From the NCBI GenBank assembly GCA_029237775.1, contig JAQZBR010000005.1, positions 248,001 to 312,000 on the forward strand: a stretch of DNA of 64,000 nt. The letters are read 5' to 3'. Both the position numbers and the translations under genes were made by a program. Origin of the DNA: Bacteroidota bacterium (lineage in GTDB: Bacteria > Bacteroidota > Bacteroidia > 2-12-FULL-35-15). Shown here piece by piece: positions 35,365 to 45,073 of this stretch. Below the pieces are notes generated by a model. It was not told where the DNA came from, did not search any database, and saw only the letters and a list, made by a program, of their open reading frames with translations. The stretch's first letter is position 1, and each line of letters begins with the position of its first letter.

Positions 35365-35775
35365 TTAAACTCTTCTGCGTTTTGGAGGACGACATCCGTT
35401 GTGAGGGATTGGAGTGATATCCATGATCTCAGAGATCTCGATTCCAACGCCTGAAAGAGTTCTGATAGCTGACTCACGTCCTGCTCCAGGTCCTTTTACG
35501 AATACTTTTACTTTTCTTAAGCCCGCATCGTGCGCAACTTTACCGCAATCCTGAGCTGCTAACTGAGCTGCATAAGGAGTGTTCTTTTTAGAACCACGGA
35601 ATCCCATTTTACCTGCTGAAGACCAGGAAATAACCTGTCCTGCATTGTTTGTTAAAGAAATGATGATATTGTTAAACGTGGCGTTGATATGAGCCTGGCC
35701 CACTGCCTCCACCTTAACAACTCTCTTCTTTGCTGCTGCTTTTGTAGCAGTAGTCTGTTGATTTTGCTTTGCCAT
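35365..35775 (-). CDS. rpsK: 30S ribosomal protein S11
   Basis: uS11 lines the mRNA exit/platform region of the 30S subunit. This 136-residue protein has a lysine/alanine-rich N-terminal extension followed by the conserved core ([75 protein letters not shown]). The length is normal and it is complete. A perfect hairpin lies in the spacer upstream of it. Confidence 0.97.
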   Translation of the reverse strand: MAKQNQQTTATKAAAKKRVVKVEAVGQAHINATFNNIIISLTNNAGQVISWSSAGKMGFRGSKKNTPYAAQLAAQDCGKVAHDAGLRKVKVFVKGPGAGRESAIRTLSGVGIEISEIMDITPIPHNGCRPPKRRRV

Positions 35776-35800
35776 TTTGGTTTTTTATATAATGATCGTC

Positions 35801-35823
35801 ACCTTTCCGACCATCGGAAAGGT
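35801..35823. other. Intercistronic hairpin, rpsM-rpsK
   Basis: ACCTTTCCGA and TCGGAAAGGT form a perfect 10-base stem around CCA. It lacks a T-run on either side, so it is not a normal terminator; it could affect mRNA processing or stability between rpsM and rpsK. Confidence 0.6.
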
Positions 35824-35839
35824 AACCGGGTATTACTTA

Positions 35840-36217
35840 TTATTTAGTAACTTTCTTCTTGTTTGCAACTGTCTTACGTTTTCCTTTACGTGTACGTGCA
35901 TTGTTTTTTGTAGTCTGGCCACGAACAGGTAAACCTAAACGGTGACGGATACCACGATATGAACCAATGTCCATTAAACGCTTGATGTGTAACTGAACCT
36001 CAGAACGTAAAGCTCCTTCTAACTTGTATTTATCATTAAGGATAGTACGGATAGCAGTTAACTGCTCATCATTCCAGTCCTGAACTTTAACGTTTACATC
36101 GATACCTGCTTCGCTTAATACTTTACGGGCAGTGCTACGACCGATACCGAAAATATAAGTTAAACCAATTTCGCCTCTTTTGTTGTTTGGTAAATCAATA
36201 CCTGCAATTCTAGCCAT
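35840..36217 (-). CDS. rpsM: 30S ribosomal protein S13
   Basis: uS13 sits in the 30S head and contacts the P-site tRNA and the 50S subunit. This 125-residue protein is complete: [48 protein letters not shown] and the basic C-terminal tail [20 protein letters not shown]. Length and order (infA, rpmJ, rpsM, rpsK) are standard. Confidence 0.97.
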   Translation of the reverse strand: MARIAGIDLPNNKRGEIGLTYIFGIGRSTARKVLSEAGIDVNVKVQDWNDEQLTAIRTILNDKYKLEGALRSEVQLHIKRLMDIGSYRGIRHRLGLPVRGQTTKNNARTRKGKRKTVANKKKVTK

Positions 36218-36292
36218 TATTTTATTTTTTGATTTGTTGAATGATTACCGAAATGAAACCGGAATGACTCCGGATCCAGTTCTTAAACCAAA

Positions 36293-36409
36293 TTATTTTT
36301 GTCTTTGTTTAAACTTTGGATTCTTTTTGTTGATCACATATAAACGCCCGTTTCTACGAACAATCTTACAATCAACACTTCTCTTTTTTACTGATGCTCT
36401 AACTTTCAT
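36293..36409 (-). CDS. rpmJ: 50S ribosomal protein L36
   Basis: bL36 is a 38-residue zinc-ribbon-type protein of the large subunit, too short for most gene tracks. The minus strand from 36409 reads [20 protein letters not shown], then [18 protein letters not shown] and a TAA stop. The usual cysteine-containing C-.. pattern is reduced: only one Cys remains (VDCKIV), so this is a zinc-lacking form, as found in many Bacteroidota. It lies between infA and rpsM. Confidence 0.93.
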   Translation of the reverse strand: MKVRASVKKRSVDCKIVRRNGRLYVINKKNPKFKQRQK

Positions 36410-36417
36410 TTTGTTTT

Positions 36418-36482
36418 TAGATTTGAGACCTGAGATGTGAGATTTGAGATCTAATATCTCATATCTAATATCTCATATCTGT
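36418..36482. repeat. Degenerate repeat spacer infA-rpmJ
   Basis: A run of about 65 bases built from imperfect GAGATTTGAGAT, AATATCTCATATCT and ATATCTCATATCTG units. It lies between infA and rpmJ. Its make-up is a GAGATNT/ATATCTC theme not shared exactly with other spacers, but the style is the same. Confidence 0.5.
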
Positions 36483-36484
36483 TT

Positions 36485-36703
36485 TTATTTGTACCTGTAT
36501 GAAATTCTTCCTTTTGTCAAATCGTAGGGCGACATTTCAACCTTTACTTTGTCACCCGTCAATATCTTTATATAGTGCATGCGCATCTTTCCTGAAATAT
36601 GCGCAGTAATAACATGTCCGTTCTCAAGCTCAACACGAAACATTGCATTTGACAATGCTTCTAAAATAGTCCCATCCTGCTCTATTGATGCTTGTTTTGC
36701 CAT
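36485..36703 (-). CDS. infA: Translation initiation factor IF-1
   Basis: IF-1 binds the A site and supports IF-2/IF-3 during initiation. The 72-residue S1-type OB-fold protein is complete: [60 protein letters not shown]. This is the standard length for the family. It lies between map and rpmJ. Confidence 0.97.
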   Translation of the reverse strand: MAKQASIEQDGTILEALSNAMFRVELENGHVITAHISGKMRMHYIKILTGDKVKVEMSPYDLTKGRISYRYK

Positions 36704-36780
36704 ATATTAATTATTGAGTTACTGATTTTTTGAATTTTAGAATCAATTCTGAAATTCAACAACTCTTAAATTCTAAAATT

Positions 36781-37566
36781 TTATTTCTTTTTTAAAACTT
36801 CTTCAACAAATTCAAAGCTTGATAAAATATCTGCTTTTTCTCTTCCTACAGCAACAGTATGTTCAAAATGTGCTGAAGGCAAATTATCTGCTGTTCTGAT
36901 CGTCCAGCCGTCATTTTCCTGAATGATCGCTTTTTTACCGAGGTTGATCATTGGCTCAATTGCTATGACCAAACCTTCCTGCAACTTTAAACCGGTTCCC
37001 TTTTTCCCATAATTTGGTACTTCGGGTGATTCGTGAAGGCTTTTTCCTATTCCATGCCCTACCAGCTCTCTTACCACTGAATATCCATTTCCTTCTGCAT
37101 GCGATTGAACCGCATCGCTGATATCACCTATTCTTTTTCCGGCCACAACATTTTCGATTGCTTTATACAAGCTTTCTTTTGTGACCTTCAGAAGATTAAG
37201 AACTTCAGGTTTTACTTCACCGACCGCAAACGTGTATGCTGAGTCTCCAAAAAATTTATTTTTTACAACTCCGCAATCAACAGAGATAATATCACCGTCC
37301 TTCAGTTCATATTTACCCGGCAATCCATGAACCACATGAGCATTTACAGAAATGCACAGTGAATTCGGAAAACCGTTGTAATTCAAAAAAGCAGGAACTG
37401 CTTTATTATCGTTAATAAACTCGTAAGCTACTTTATCAAGTGATAATGTAGTCACTCCGGGCTTAATAACTTTTGCTACTTCGGCTAAAGTTTTTCCAAC
37501 AAGTAAAGAACTTTCTCTTATTAATTCAATCTCTTCTTTTGTTTTATAATACAATCCTTTCGACAC
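36781..37566 (-). CDS. map: Methionine aminopeptidase type I
   Basis: Removes the N-terminal methionine from nascent proteins. This 261-residue metalloenzyme has the metal ligands visible: ISVDCGVVKNKFFGDSAYT with two Asp, VGHGIGKSLHESPEVPNYG with a His, LVIAIEPMINLG (Glu) and SAHFEHTVAVG (Glu). Length is normal for the bacterial type Ia enzyme. In Bacteroidota map commonly follows secY, as here; co-translational Met removal with the ribosome makes that location sensible. Confidence 0.96.
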   Translation of the reverse strand: MSKGLYYKTKEEIELIRESSLLVGKTLAEVAKVIKPGVTTLSLDKVAYEFINDNKAVPAFLNYNGFPNSLCISVNAHVVHGLPGKYELKDGDIISVDCGVVKNKFFGDSAYTFAVGEVKPEVLNLLKVTKESLYKAIENVVAGKRIGDISDAVQSHAEGNGYSVVRELVGHGIGKSLHESPEVPNYGKKGTGLKLQEGLVIAIEPMINLGKKAIIQENDGWTIRTADNLPSAHFEHTVAVGREKADILSSFEFVEEVLKKK

Positions 37567-37587
37567 GGTCCTTCTTCCCTTCTTGTA

Positions 37588-38931
37588 TTATGCTGCGGTC
37601 ATACTCGCTGAAGTACGGCCTTTTATTCTTCCGGTTTTCATTAAACCATCGTAATGACGATTCAATAAATGGCTTTCGATCTGTTGCAATGTATCTAACA
37701 CAACACCTACAAGGATCAATAAAGATGTTCCTCCGTAAAATTGTGCAAATTCCTGCTGAATGTTCAATTTAATAGCAAAGGCAGGTAATATCGCGATCAA
37801 TGCCAGGAATAAAGATCCCGGGAAAGTGATACGTGACATGATCTGATCAATGAATTCAGCTGTTTTTTTACCAGGTTGAATTCCCGGTACAAAACCACCA
37901 TTACGCTTCATGTCTTCTGCCATCTGGTTAGGGTTAACAGTGATCGCAGTGTAAAAATACGTGAACACAATGATCAGAAGCGCAAAAATAAAGTTGTATA
38001 CAAATCCGTAGTGATTAGACAACGGAGCTAAAAAGTTCTGCATTGATGCTGATTGAGAAAAACCAACCAGAGTTAATGGGATGAACATGATCGCCTGAGC
38101 AAAGATGATAGGCATTACACCTGCAGCATTCACTTTTAACGGGATCCACTGACGAACACCACCAAATTGTTTGTTTCCAACGATCTTCTTTGCAAACTGA
38201 ACCGGAATTCTTCTTGTTCCCTGGACAAGCATGATAGACCCAACAACAATTAACATTAAAAGAACCATTTCAATTAAAAGCATGATCAATCCACCACCAT
38301 CACCGCTAACACGGGATCCGAATTCAGATACGAAAGCGAATGGTAAACGTGCAATGATACCAATCATGATGATGATAGAAATACCGTTTCCAATACCTTT
38401 ATCAGTGATCTTTTCACCTAGCCACATTACGAACATCGTTCCTGTAACAAGGATCAAGACAGATTGTACCCACCAGAACATGCTTGGATCCGATACAACA
38501 CCTGCTTTATTTGTAATTTGAGTTGCAATATAACCAGGACACTGGAAAACCGTTATGATAACAGTTAAAAAACGAGTGATCTGGTTGATCTTCTTACGGC
38601 CGCTCTCCCCTTCCATCTGCATCTTACGGAAATAAGGCAAAGCCATACCAAGTAACTGAACAACGATAGAAGCTGAAATGTACGGCATGATCCCTAAACC
38701 GAAGATAGAGGCACGTGAAAAGGCCCCTCCTGCGAAAATATTGATCAGTCCAACGATACCTTCATTAGCACTTGCGCTGTTTGCATCAGAAAGAACTTCT
38801 GAATTTACACCTGGCAACACTACATAAGAACCTAAACGGTAGATCAGGATAAATCCAAGAGTGTTTAAGATACGCACTCTCAGATCATCGATCTTCCAGA
38901 TATTCTTTAATGTATTTATTAAATTTTTCAT
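37588..38931 (-). CDS. secY: Preprotein translocase subunit SecY
   Basis: SecY is the channel of the Sec translocon in the inner membrane. This 447-residue protein has about ten hydrophobic helices and the family marks LGFILIYRLGSYVVLPGVNS, NIFAGGAFSRASIFGLGIMP, MWLGEKITDKGIGNGIS, AGVMPIIFAQAI and SHLLNRHYDGLMKTGRIKGR near the end. Length fits Bacteroidota SecY. It follows rplO and precedes map. Confidence 0.96.
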   Translation of the reverse strand: MKNLINTLKNIWKIDDLRVRILNTLGFILIYRLGSYVVLPGVNSEVLSDANSASANEGIVGLINIFAGGAFSRASIFGLGIMPYISASIVVQLLGMALPYFRKMQMEGESGRKKINQITRFLTVIITVFQCPGYIATQITNKAGVVSDPSMFWWVQSVLILVTGTMFVMWLGEKITDKGIGNGISIIIMIGIIARLPFAFVSEFGSRVSGDGGGLIMLLIEMVLLMLIVVGSIMLVQGTRRIPVQFAKKIVGNKQFGGVRQWIPLKVNAAGVMPIIFAQAIMFIPLTLVGFSQSASMQNFLAPLSNHYGFVYNFIFALLIIVFTYFYTAITVNPNQMAEDMKRNGGFVPGIQPGKKTAEFIDQIMSRITFPGSLFLALIAILPAFAIKLNIQQEFAQFYGGTSLLILVGVVLDTLQQIESHLLNRHYDGLMKTGRIKGRTSASMTAA

Positions 38932-38953
38932 ATACCGTTTTTACACGTAAATA

Positions 38954-39427
38954 TTATGCTTTTTCAGCAGCTGCTTTTTCAACTGATTCTGCTTTTCCAC
39001 CTTTAGCTTCGATAGCTGATTTAGCTGATGCAGAGAATGCATGAACTTTAACATCCACTTTAGCATTCAACTCACCGCGACCAAGGATCTTAACCTTGTC
39101 ATTCTTGTGAGCTAACCCTTTAGAAATAAGGAATTCAAGATCAACTGTTGTTACTTTGTTATTGTCAACCAATCCCTGGATAACATCTAAATTGATTCCG
39201 CGGTATTCAACACGGTTGATATTTTTGAAACCAAATTTAGGAACACGTCTTTGTAATGGCATCTGACCACCTTCGAATCCTCTTTTCGCAGAGTATCCAG
39301 AACGTGACTGAGCACCTTTGTGTCCTTTTGTAGAAGTTCCGCCTTTACCTGATCCCTGACCACGTCCTAAACGTTTCTTAGCGTTTTTTACCGAACCTTC
39401 TGCAGGAGTTAATTTACTTAAGTTCAT
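38954..39427 (-). CDS. rplO: 50S ribosomal protein L15
   Basis: uL15 is a late-assembling protein of the central large subunit. The protein (157 residues from the second ATG) has MNLSKLTPAEGSVKNAKKRL, GRGQGSGKGGTSTKGHKGAQ, RGFEGGQMPLQRRVPKFGF and a lysine/alanine-rich tail. The frame also has an ATG directly before (39430); MNLSKL is the usual start. Complete and normal. Confidence 0.96.
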   Translation of the reverse strand: MNLSKLTPAEGSVKNAKKRLGRGQGSGKGGTSTKGHKGAQSRSGYSAKRGFEGGQMPLQRRVPKFGFKNINRVEYRGINLDVIQGLVDNNKVTTVDLEFLISKGLAHKNDKVKILGRGELNAKVDVKVHAFSASAKSAIEAKGGKAESVEKAAAEKA

Positions 39428-39454
39428 CACTTATATATTATTTCTTGTTATTAA

Positions 39455-39631
39455 CTATTTAATTACTGTCACTAGATGTGCGACTTTGTGGATCATTCCA
39501 AGGATCTGAGGATTTTCCTCTTTCTCAATGGTCTGGTTCATTTTTGTGAAACCAAGTGCACGTAAAGTACGCTTTTGACGCTCCGGGCGGTCGATCCCAC
39601 TTTTAATTTGTTTGATTTTAATTGTTGCCAT
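39455..39631 (-). CDS. rpmD: 50S ribosomal protein L30
   Basis: uL30 is a small large-subunit protein of about 60 residues. This version begins MATIKIKQIKSGIDRPERQK and ends IHKVAHLVTVIK, with the family RTLRALGFTKMNQTI block. The reading frame extends 22 codons further upstream into the spacer repeats, but those residues (RWRIRELIHQITRSPNQQ) match nothing in the family; the ATG at 39631 is taken. Confidence 0.95.
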   Translation of the reverse strand: MATIKIKQIKSGIDRPERQKRTLRALGFTKMNQTIEKEENPQILGMIHKVAHLVTVIK

Positions 39632-39634
39632 TTT

Positions 39635-39712
39635 TTCTAATTGTTGATTTGGTGATCTGGTGATTTGGTGAATTAATTCTCTAATTCTCCATCTCACTAA
39701 TTCTCCAATTAT
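39635..39712. repeat. Degenerate repeat spacer rpsE-rpmD
   Basis: The spacer reads GTTGATTTGGTGATCTGGTG then GATTTGGTGAATTAATTCTC and TAATTCTCCATCTCACTAATTCTCC. It shares phrases with the rpoA-rplQ spacer, although the two are separated by 6 kb, and is thus a dispersed repeat family in this genome. Confidence 0.5.
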
Positions 39713-39715
39713 TTA

Positions 39716-40118
39716 TTATCCGTTGAATACTTTTTCCATTGAGATGCCACGTTGCTGAGCAACAGTAGCTGCATCACGCATCTTCATTAACGCATCCATT
39801 GTAGCTTTAACCACATTATGAGGATTTGAAGAACCTTTTGATTTAGCCAAAACGTCTGTTACACCAACGCTCTCAAGAACAGCACGCATCGCACCACCAG
39901 CAATAACACCGGTACCGTGAGCTGCAGGCTTCAAGAAAACCACAGATCCGCTGAACTTACCAAGTTGTTCGTGAGGAACAGTTCCTTTAACGATTGCAAC
40001 TTTGATCAGGTTCTTCTTAGCATCATCGATACCTTTAGTGATAGCATCAGTAACCTCTTTGTTTATCTTTTAATTCGATATCACTTGATTTAACTCTTTT
40101 TATGTTTGCGTTTGACAC
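39716..40118 (-). pseudogene. rpsE: 30S ribosomal protein S5, with internal frameshifting deletion
   Basis: uS5 guards translational accuracy in the 30S body. Two pieces are visible on the minus strand. The N-terminal piece starts at a GTG (40118) and reads [19 protein letters not shown], then stops at a TGA (40047-40049). The second piece resumes in another frame near 40063 with [20 protein letters not shown] and runs to the normal end ([10 protein letters not shown], stop 39716). About 40 residues that should join them, the double-stranded RNA-binding-like core with GGR.FSF.A.VVVG..., are missing. Total span is 403 bases against about 519 expected. Likely an assembly artefact, since rpsE is essential. 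Confidence 0.9.
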
Positions 40119-40150
40119 GATATAAAATTTTTAAATTTTTACTTTATTAA

Positions 40151-40510
40151 TTAGAATTTAAGGCCTGCTTCACGTGCTGCTTCAGCCAATGATTTAATTC
40201 TGCCATGGTACAAGTACCCGTTTCTGTCGAAACGTACAGAGTTAATACCTGCTGTTGCTGCTTTTTCAGCAATCGCTTTACCTACCATTTTAGCCTGGTC
40301 GATCTTGTTGCCTTTTGCGTCCGCGATACCTTTGTCGGCTGAAGATGCTGCTACAAGAGTTTTACCTGTTGTATCATCGATCAACTGAACATAGATTCCT
40401 TTATTGCTTCTGAATACAGATAAGCGTGGGCTTTGAGCGTCACCAACAACCACCTTGCGGATACGTTGTTTAATTCTGTTTCTTCTGAATGCTTTTGTTA
40501 CTACTGCCAT
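40151..40510 (-). CDS. rplR: 50S ribosomal protein L18
   Basis: uL18 binds 5S rRNA together with uL5. This 119-residue protein is complete: [40 protein letters not shown], then [13 protein letters not shown] and [20 protein letters not shown]. Position between rplF and rpsE is the normal spc order. Confidence 0.96.
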   Translation of the reverse strand: MAVVTKAFRRNRIKQRIRKVVVGDAQSPRLSVFRSNKGIYVQLIDDTTGKTLVAASSADKGIADAKGNKIDQAKMVGKAIAEKAATAGINSVRFDRNGYLYHGRIKSLAEAAREAGLKF

Positions 40511-40527
40511 TTTATTTACCTTGTTGC

Positions 40528-40545
40528 TACCGGTTTGTGCCGGTA
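40528..40545. other. Intercistronic hairpin, rplF-rplR
   Basis: TACCGG and CCGGTA form a perfect 6-base stem around TTTGTG. No T-run follows. One of several such small hairpins in the cluster's spacers. Confidence 0.45.
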
Positions 40546-40565
40546 ATAGTGAAATTTTCTATTTA

Positions 40566-41120
40566 TTATTTACCTGCTGATTTACCTGCTTTTCTTCTTA
40601 AGATCTCGCCAGTAAACTTGATACCTTTACCTTTGTATGGCTCTGGCTTACGCAATGAGCGGATCTTTGCAGCAACCATTCCAAGAAGTTGCTTATCTGC
40701 AGACTCCATGATGATCGTTGGATTTTTTCCTTTTTCAGCGGTTGTTGTTACTTTGATCTCTACAGGAAGATCGAAAGACACGTTGTGAGAATAACCTAAA
40801 GTTAATTCTAGCAACTGGCCTTTATTAGCAGCACGGTAACCCACACCAACTAATTCCTGCTCTGTTTTATATCCTTCGCTAACACCTTTGATCATAGAAG
40901 CTACAAGTGCGCGGTATAAACCATGCATTGCTTTATGACGCTTCTGTTCAGTTGCGCGGTTAACGATAAGCTTATCTTCTTCTTTTGTGAAAGTGATAGC
41001 TGAATCTACATTTTGAGTTAAAGTTCCTTTTGGTCCTTTAACAGTTACAACGTTCTTATCAGAAACATTGAACTCTATTCCTTTCGGAAGTGCTATTGGT
41101 AATTTACCTATTCTTGACAT
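40566..41120 (-). CDS. rplF: 50S ribosomal protein L6
   Basis: uL6 lies near the GTPase-associated centre of the large subunit. This 184-residue protein is complete: MSRIGKLPIALPKGIEFNVS, VTVKGPKGTLTQNVDS, ELVGVGYRAANKGQLLELTL and the conserved C-terminal RKPEPYKGKGIKFTGEILRR. Length is standard. Confidence 0.96.
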   Translation of the reverse strand: MSRIGKLPIALPKGIEFNVSDKNVVTVKGPKGTLTQNVDSAITFTKEEDKLIVNRATEQKRHKAMHGLYRALVASMIKGVSEGYKTEQELVGVGYRAANKGQLLELTLGYSHNVSFDLPVEIKVTTTAEKGKNPTIIMESADKQLLGMVAAKIRSLRKPEPYKGKGIKFTGEILRRKAGKSAGK

Positions 41121-41139
41121 GATCTGTTCCTCCTAAAGA

Positions 41140-41535
41140 TTAATAAACGTAACACAATACTTCACCACCAACTTTTTGCGTTCTTGCTTCTTTGTCGGTC
41201 ATAACACCTTTAGAAGTAGAAAGAATTGCAATACCCAATCCGTTAAGGACACGCGGAAGTTTTGCAGCGCCTGTATACTTACGTAAACCAGGAGTTGAAA
41301 TTCTTTGCAGGTCTTTAATTGCAGACTGCTTTGTTGCAGGATGATACTTAAGAGCTATTTTAATAGTCCCCTGAGTATTGTTGTTCTCAAATTTGTAACT
41401 TAGGATGTATCCCTTTTCGAAAAGAATTTTAGTGATTTCTTTCTTCAGGTTTGAAGCCGGGATTTCAACGATTCTGTGGTTTGCTCCGATAGCATTTCTC
41501 ACGCGTGTGAGATAATCTGATATTGTATCTGTCAT
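41140..41535 (-). CDS. rpsH: 30S ribosomal protein S8
   Basis: uS8 binds the central domain of 16S rRNA; in enterobacteria it also represses the spc operon. This 131-residue protein is complete: [75 protein letters not shown] and [10 protein letters not shown]. Whether autoregulation operates here cannot be said. Confidence 0.96.
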   Translation of the reverse strand: MTDTISDYLTRVRNAIGANHRIVEIPASNLKKEITKILFEKGYILSYKFENNNTQGTIKIALKYHPATKQSAIKDLQRISTPGLRKYTGAAKLPRVLNGLGIAILSTSKGVMTDKEARTQKVGGEVLCYVY

Positions 41536-41553
41536 TTTATTTTGGTTTATATT

Positions 41554-41573
41554 TTATCCCGCACGCAGGATAA
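41554..41573. other. Intercistronic hairpin, rpsN-rpsH
   Basis: TTATCC pairs with GGATAA around an 8-base loop (CGCACGCA) in the rpsN-rpsH spacer. No T-run follows. Confidence 0.4.
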
Positions 41574-41611
41574 TTATATTAATACTCATACTTGAACAAG
41601 TTGGTTTGTGC

Positions 41612-41881
41612 TTACCAGCTTGATTTTGTCAATCCCGGGATCAAGCCATCAAGAACCATCTCACGGAATGTGTTACGGGAGATTCCGAACTGACGTATAT
41701 ATCCTCTTGGACGACCTGTTAATTTACAACGGTTACGTTGACGTGTAGGTGAAGAATTACGTGGTAATTTTTGTAAACCTACTACATCTCCAGCTGCTTT
41801 TAAAGCTTTTCTTCTGTCAGCGTAAAGGTCAGCAAGTTTCTTACGTTTAACTTCTCTTGCTTTCATTGATTCTTTTGCCAT
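41612..41881 (-). CDS. rpsN: 30S ribosomal protein S14
   Basis: uS14 is a 30S head protein. At 89 residues this is the longer zinc-free form: [67 protein letters not shown]. It carries one Cys only, so it does not bind zinc. Complete. Confidence 0.96.
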   Translation of the reverse strand: MAKESMKAREVKRKKLADLYADRRKALKAAGDVVGLQKLPRNSSPTRQRNRCKLTGRPRGYIRQFGISRNTFREMVLDGLIPGLTKSSW

Positions 41882-41935
41882 CTTTTTTTCTTTAAGATTT
41901 GATTTAACTTCCGATTTAATTCGGATTATAAATCA

Positions 41936-42505
41936 TTATTTTTTTTCTTCTTTTTTCTGATTCTTGAAAGGTAATCCAAATTCGCTTAATAAAGCTAAAG
42001 CCTGGTCATCGCTAGGTGCAGAAGTTACAAAAGTAATATCCATACCCATGATCTTTGTTACTTTATCGATATCAATTTCAGGGAAAATGATCTGCTCGGT
42101 TACACCTAAAGTGTAGTTTCCGTTTCCGTCAAACCCTTTTTCATTGATTCCTCTAAAATCACGAATGCGGGGCAAAGCTACGGAAATTAATCGATCTAAA
42201 AACTCATACATTGTATCTCCGCGTAAAGTTACTCTTACTCCGATTGGAACTCCTTTACGAAGTTTGAAGTTAGAGATATCTTTTTTAGAGATAGTAGATA
42301 CCGCCTTTTGACCAGTAATAGTGGTCATTTCCTTGATAGCACCTTCGATCAATTTCTTATCAGAAACTGCATCTCCGATACCCTGGTTAACACAGATTTT
42401 TTCCAATTTAGGAACCTGCATTGAACTGCTGTATCCGTATTTTTTCTGTAAAGCCGGAATTACATCCGCTTTATACTTGTCTTTTAAACGTGGTGAATAA
42501 GCCAT
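41936..42505 (-). CDS. rplE: 50S ribosomal protein L5
   Basis: uL5 binds 5S rRNA and the P-site tRNA side of the central protuberance. This 189-residue protein is complete: [76 protein letters not shown] and a short lysine/glutamate tail. Its start overlaps the rplX stop by one base. Confidence 0.96.
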   Translation of the reverse strand: MAYSPRLKDKYKADVIPALQKKYGYSSSMQVPKLEKICVNQGIGDAVSDKKLIEGAIKEMTTITGQKAVSTISKKDISNFKLRKGVPIGVRVTLRGDTMYEFLDRLISVALPRIRDFRGINEKGFDGNGNYTLGVTEQIIFPEIDIDKVTKIMGMDITFVTSAPSDDQALALLSEFGLPFKNQKKEEKK

Positions 42506-42828
42506 TATTTAATTACCTCCCCTGATTTTTTTGAGTAACGAACTATGTTTTTGCTTTTTTCATCTAATCTTCTTCCAACACGTGTCGGTTTTCCTGTAGA
42601 TGCTTCAATAAGCATCAGATTAGAGATATGGATCGAAGCTTCTTTTTTAACGATCCCGCCCTGAGGGTTCTTTGCATCAGGTTTAGCGCTTTTCGATACA
42701 AGGTTAACACCTTCAACAAAAGCGCGGTTCTTTGTTCTGTCGATCGACAGTACTTTACCTTCCTGGCCTTTTGAATCACCGGCAATTACTTTTACCGTAT
42801 CGTTTTTCTTAATGTTTAATTTTGACAT
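42505..42828 (-). CDS. rplX: 50S ribosomal protein L24
   Basis: uL24 is an early assembly protein near the exit tunnel. This 107-residue protein has a KOW motif ([20 protein letters not shown]) and the family end [20 protein letters not shown]. Complete; the stop shares one base with the rplE start. Confidence 0.96.
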   Translation of the reverse strand: MSKLNIKKNDTVKVIAGDSKGQEGKVLSIDRTKNRAFVEGVNLVSKSAKPDAKNPQGGIVKKEASIHISNLMLIEASTGKPTRVGRRLDEKSKNIVRYSKKSGEVIK

Positions 42829-42869
42829 CTTGTTTATTTTTATTTTCCTCAGACTTTAGTCAGTGGTTA

Positions 42870-43238
42870 TTATAACACTTCCGGAGCAAGTGATACGATT
42901 TTCATAAATTGCTTATCTCTTAATTCACGGGCAACAGGTCCGAAAATACGAGTTCCTCTTAATTCGTCTGCTGCGTTTAACAACACAACCGCGTTGTCAT
43001 CGAAACGAATGTAAGATCCATCAGGACGTCTAACTTCTTTTCTCACTCTCACAACAACTGCTTTAGAAACAGCGCCTTTTTTAATGTTACCTGATGGTAA
43101 TGCATGTTTAACGGTAACTACCACTTTGTCGCCAATGGAAGCATATCTTTTTTTAGTTCCGCCCAGTACACGAATAACAAGCACTTCTTTTGCTCCGCTG
43201 TTATCCGCTACAATTAATCTTGATTCCTGTTGTACCAT
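42870..43238 (-). CDS. rplN: 50S ribosomal protein L14
   Basis: uL14 contacts the 30S subunit and the ribosome silencing factor. The 122-residue protein has the standard length and blocks: [60 protein letters not shown] and [20 protein letters not shown]. Complete. Confidence 0.97.
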   Translation of the reverse strand: MVQQESRLIVADNSGAKEVLVIRVLGGTKKRYASIGDKVVVTVKHALPSGNIKKGAVSKAVVVRVRKEVRRPDGSYIRFDDNAVVLLNAADELRGTRIFGPVARELRDKQFMKIVSLAPEVL

Positions 43239-43316
43239 TTCTTGTTTTTGTTAACTATATTAATTTGGATTGATAAACTACCTTAGCCAGCGCAATCTCA
43301 AATTCACTATTAAGTA

Positions 43317-43574
43317 TTACTTTACTTTCTCAAGAACTTCAACCAGTCTCCAGCATTTATTCTTGCTTAAAGGACGAGTCTCCATAATTTTAACTGTATC
43401 ACCGATGTTACAAGCGTTAGCTTCATCGTGAGCGATAAACTTTGTAGTTTTCTTAAGGAACTTCCCGTATTTCGGGTGCTTTACCTTACGTTCAACTGCA
43501 ACTACAATTGATTTATCCATTTTGTTGGATGTTACCAAACCAACTTTTTCTTTTCTTAAATTTCTTTCTTCCAT
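43317..43574 (-). CDS. rpsQ: 30S ribosomal protein S17
   Basis: uS17 is an early 16S rRNA binder with an OB fold. The 85-residue protein is complete: [40 protein letters not shown], then [19 protein letters not shown]. Standard spc order between rplN and rpmC. Confidence 0.96.
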   Translation of the reverse strand: MEERNLRKEKVGLVTSNKMDKSIVVAVERKVKHPKYGKFLKKTTKFIAHDEANACNIGDTVKIMETRPLSKNKCWRLVEVLEKVK

Positions 43575-43582
43575 TTTTGAAA

Positions 43583-43786
43583 TTATTTTTTAGCTTCCGC
43601 TAATTGTCTTTTGCGAAGTTCTGTGTTTAATCTAGCTACTGCTTTTCTGCTTCCGGTGATCTTTGCAGGATTTTCAATAGGAGATACTGCGTGATTCAGC
43701 TTTAATTTTGCTAAAACACCTTTTTCTTCTTTAACTTTCTCGATAAGATCGTTGGTAGAAAGTCCTTTAATGTCTGATTGCTTCAT
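43583..43786 (-). CDS. rpmC: 50S ribosomal protein L29
   Basis: uL29 is a two-helix protein at the exit tunnel where chaperones and SRP dock. The 67-residue protein is complete: [40 protein letters not shown], then the arginine-containing end [20 protein letters not shown]. Confidence 0.96.
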   Translation of the reverse strand: MKQSDIKGLSTNDLIEKVKEEKGVLAKLKLNHAVSPIENPAKITGSRKAVARLNTELRKRQLAEAKK

Positions 43787-43806
43787 TTTTTAACTTTATA
43801 TAATTA

Positions 43807-44232
43807 TTATGCTTCAGCTGAATAATCTCTTCTAACAACAAACTTAGTTGTTACTGGTAATTTCTGTGATGCTAAACGTAATGCTTCTTTAGCTACTTCC
43901 ATAGGAACACCTTCAGCTTCGAACATAATACGGCCCGGCTTAACAACTGCTACCCAATATTCAGGAGCACCTTTACCTTTACCCATACGTACTTCAGCAG
44001 GCTTGCTTGTGATTGGCTTGTCAGGGAACACACGGATCCAGATCTGACCTTCACGTTTCATAAAACGTGTTACCGCAACCCTAGCTGCTTCTAATTGACG
44101 TGCTGTAACCCAGCACCCTTCTGTCGCCTTTAGTCCGAATGAACCGAAAGATAATTGGTCGCCACGCTTGGCGTCACCCTTCATCTTCATTTTGTGCATC
44201 TTTCTAAATTTGGTTCTTTTAGGCTGTAACAT
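43807..44232 (-). CDS. rplP: 50S ribosomal protein L16
   Basis: uL16 helps organise the A site and peptidyl-transferase region. The 141-residue protein is complete: [80 protein letters not shown]. Standard S10-operon position after rpsC. Confidence 0.97.
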   Translation of the reverse strand: MLQPKRTKFRKMHKMKMKGDAKRGDQLSFGSFGLKATEGCWVTARQLEAARVAVTRFMKREGQIWIRVFPDKPITSKPAEVRMGKGKGAPEYWVAVVKPGRIMFEAEGVPMEVAKEALRLASQKLPVTTKFVVRRDYSAEA

Positions 44233-44271
44233 CTTGTATACTATTTATATAACTTAATATTTCCTTATTTA

Positions 44272-45063
44272 TTACTTAGAATTCCTTCTATCGTTGCTTC
44301 TGTTGTCGTTTCCGCCTTTTCTAGGTCCTGAAGGACCGCGTTTGTCGAATTTACGATCATTATTTCCTTTTGGAGCTCCACCTTTACCGTCTTTAGAACC
44401 GGCTGCAGCATTTCCAACATTTGGAGAAAGATCACGTTTTCCGTAAACTTCACCTTTGCAGATCCATACTTTTACACCGATACGGCCGTAAGTTGTATGT
44501 GCTTCACCCAAAGCGTAATCGATATCAGCACGTAAAGTATGTAATGGAGTACGTCCTTCTTTGTATCCTTCCACACGAGCCATCTCTGCTCCTGCCAAAC
44601 GACCAGAACATTTTACTTTGATACCTTCTGCTCCCATTCTCATTGTAGAAGCTACAGCCATTTTAACTGCTCTTCTGAAAGAGATACGGCCTTCGATCTG
44701 GCGAGCGATACTGTCTGCTACTAAACGAGCGTCAAGTTCCGGACGTTTGATCTCAAAAATATTGATCTGAATATCTTTTTTAGTGATCTTCTTTAACTCT
44801 TCTTTGATCTTATCTACTTCCTGACCACCTTTTCCAATAATAATACCCGGACGAGATGTGTTGATAGTAACGGTAATGATCTTAACTGTTCTTTCGATAA
44901 CAATTTTAGAAATGCTTGCTTTTGCCAAACGAGCTTTCAAATAGTTTCTGATTTTGAAATCTTCAACTAATTTGTCAGAAAAATTTTTCCCACCATACCA
45001 GTTAGAATCCCATCCTTTAATGATGCCTAAGCGTAAGCCTACCGGATTTGCTTTTTGTCCCAT
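44272..45063 (-). CDS. rpsC: 30S ribosomal protein S3
   Basis: uS3 forms part of the mRNA entry helicase of the 30S head. This 263-residue protein has the KH domain ([20 protein letters not shown]), the C-terminal domain ([40 protein letters not shown]) and an extra 40-50-residue tail rich in Gly/Asn/Arg ([20 protein letters not shown]). The tail exceeds the usual length and is disordered; otherwise normal. Confidence 0.97.
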   Translation of the reverse strand: MGQKANPVGLRLGIIKGWDSNWYGGKNFSDKLVEDFKIRNYLKARLAKASISKIVIERTVKIITVTINTSRPGIIIGKGGQEVDKIKEELKKITKKDIQINIFEIKRPELDARLVADSIARQIEGRISFRRAVKMAVASTMRMGAEGIKVKCSGRLAGAEMARVEGYKEGRTPLHTLRADIDYALGEAHTTYGRIGVKVWICKGEVYGKRDLSPNVGNAAAGSKDGKGGAPKGNNDRKFDKRGPSGPRKGGNDNRSNDRRNSK

Positions 45064-45073
45064 TTAAATATTA

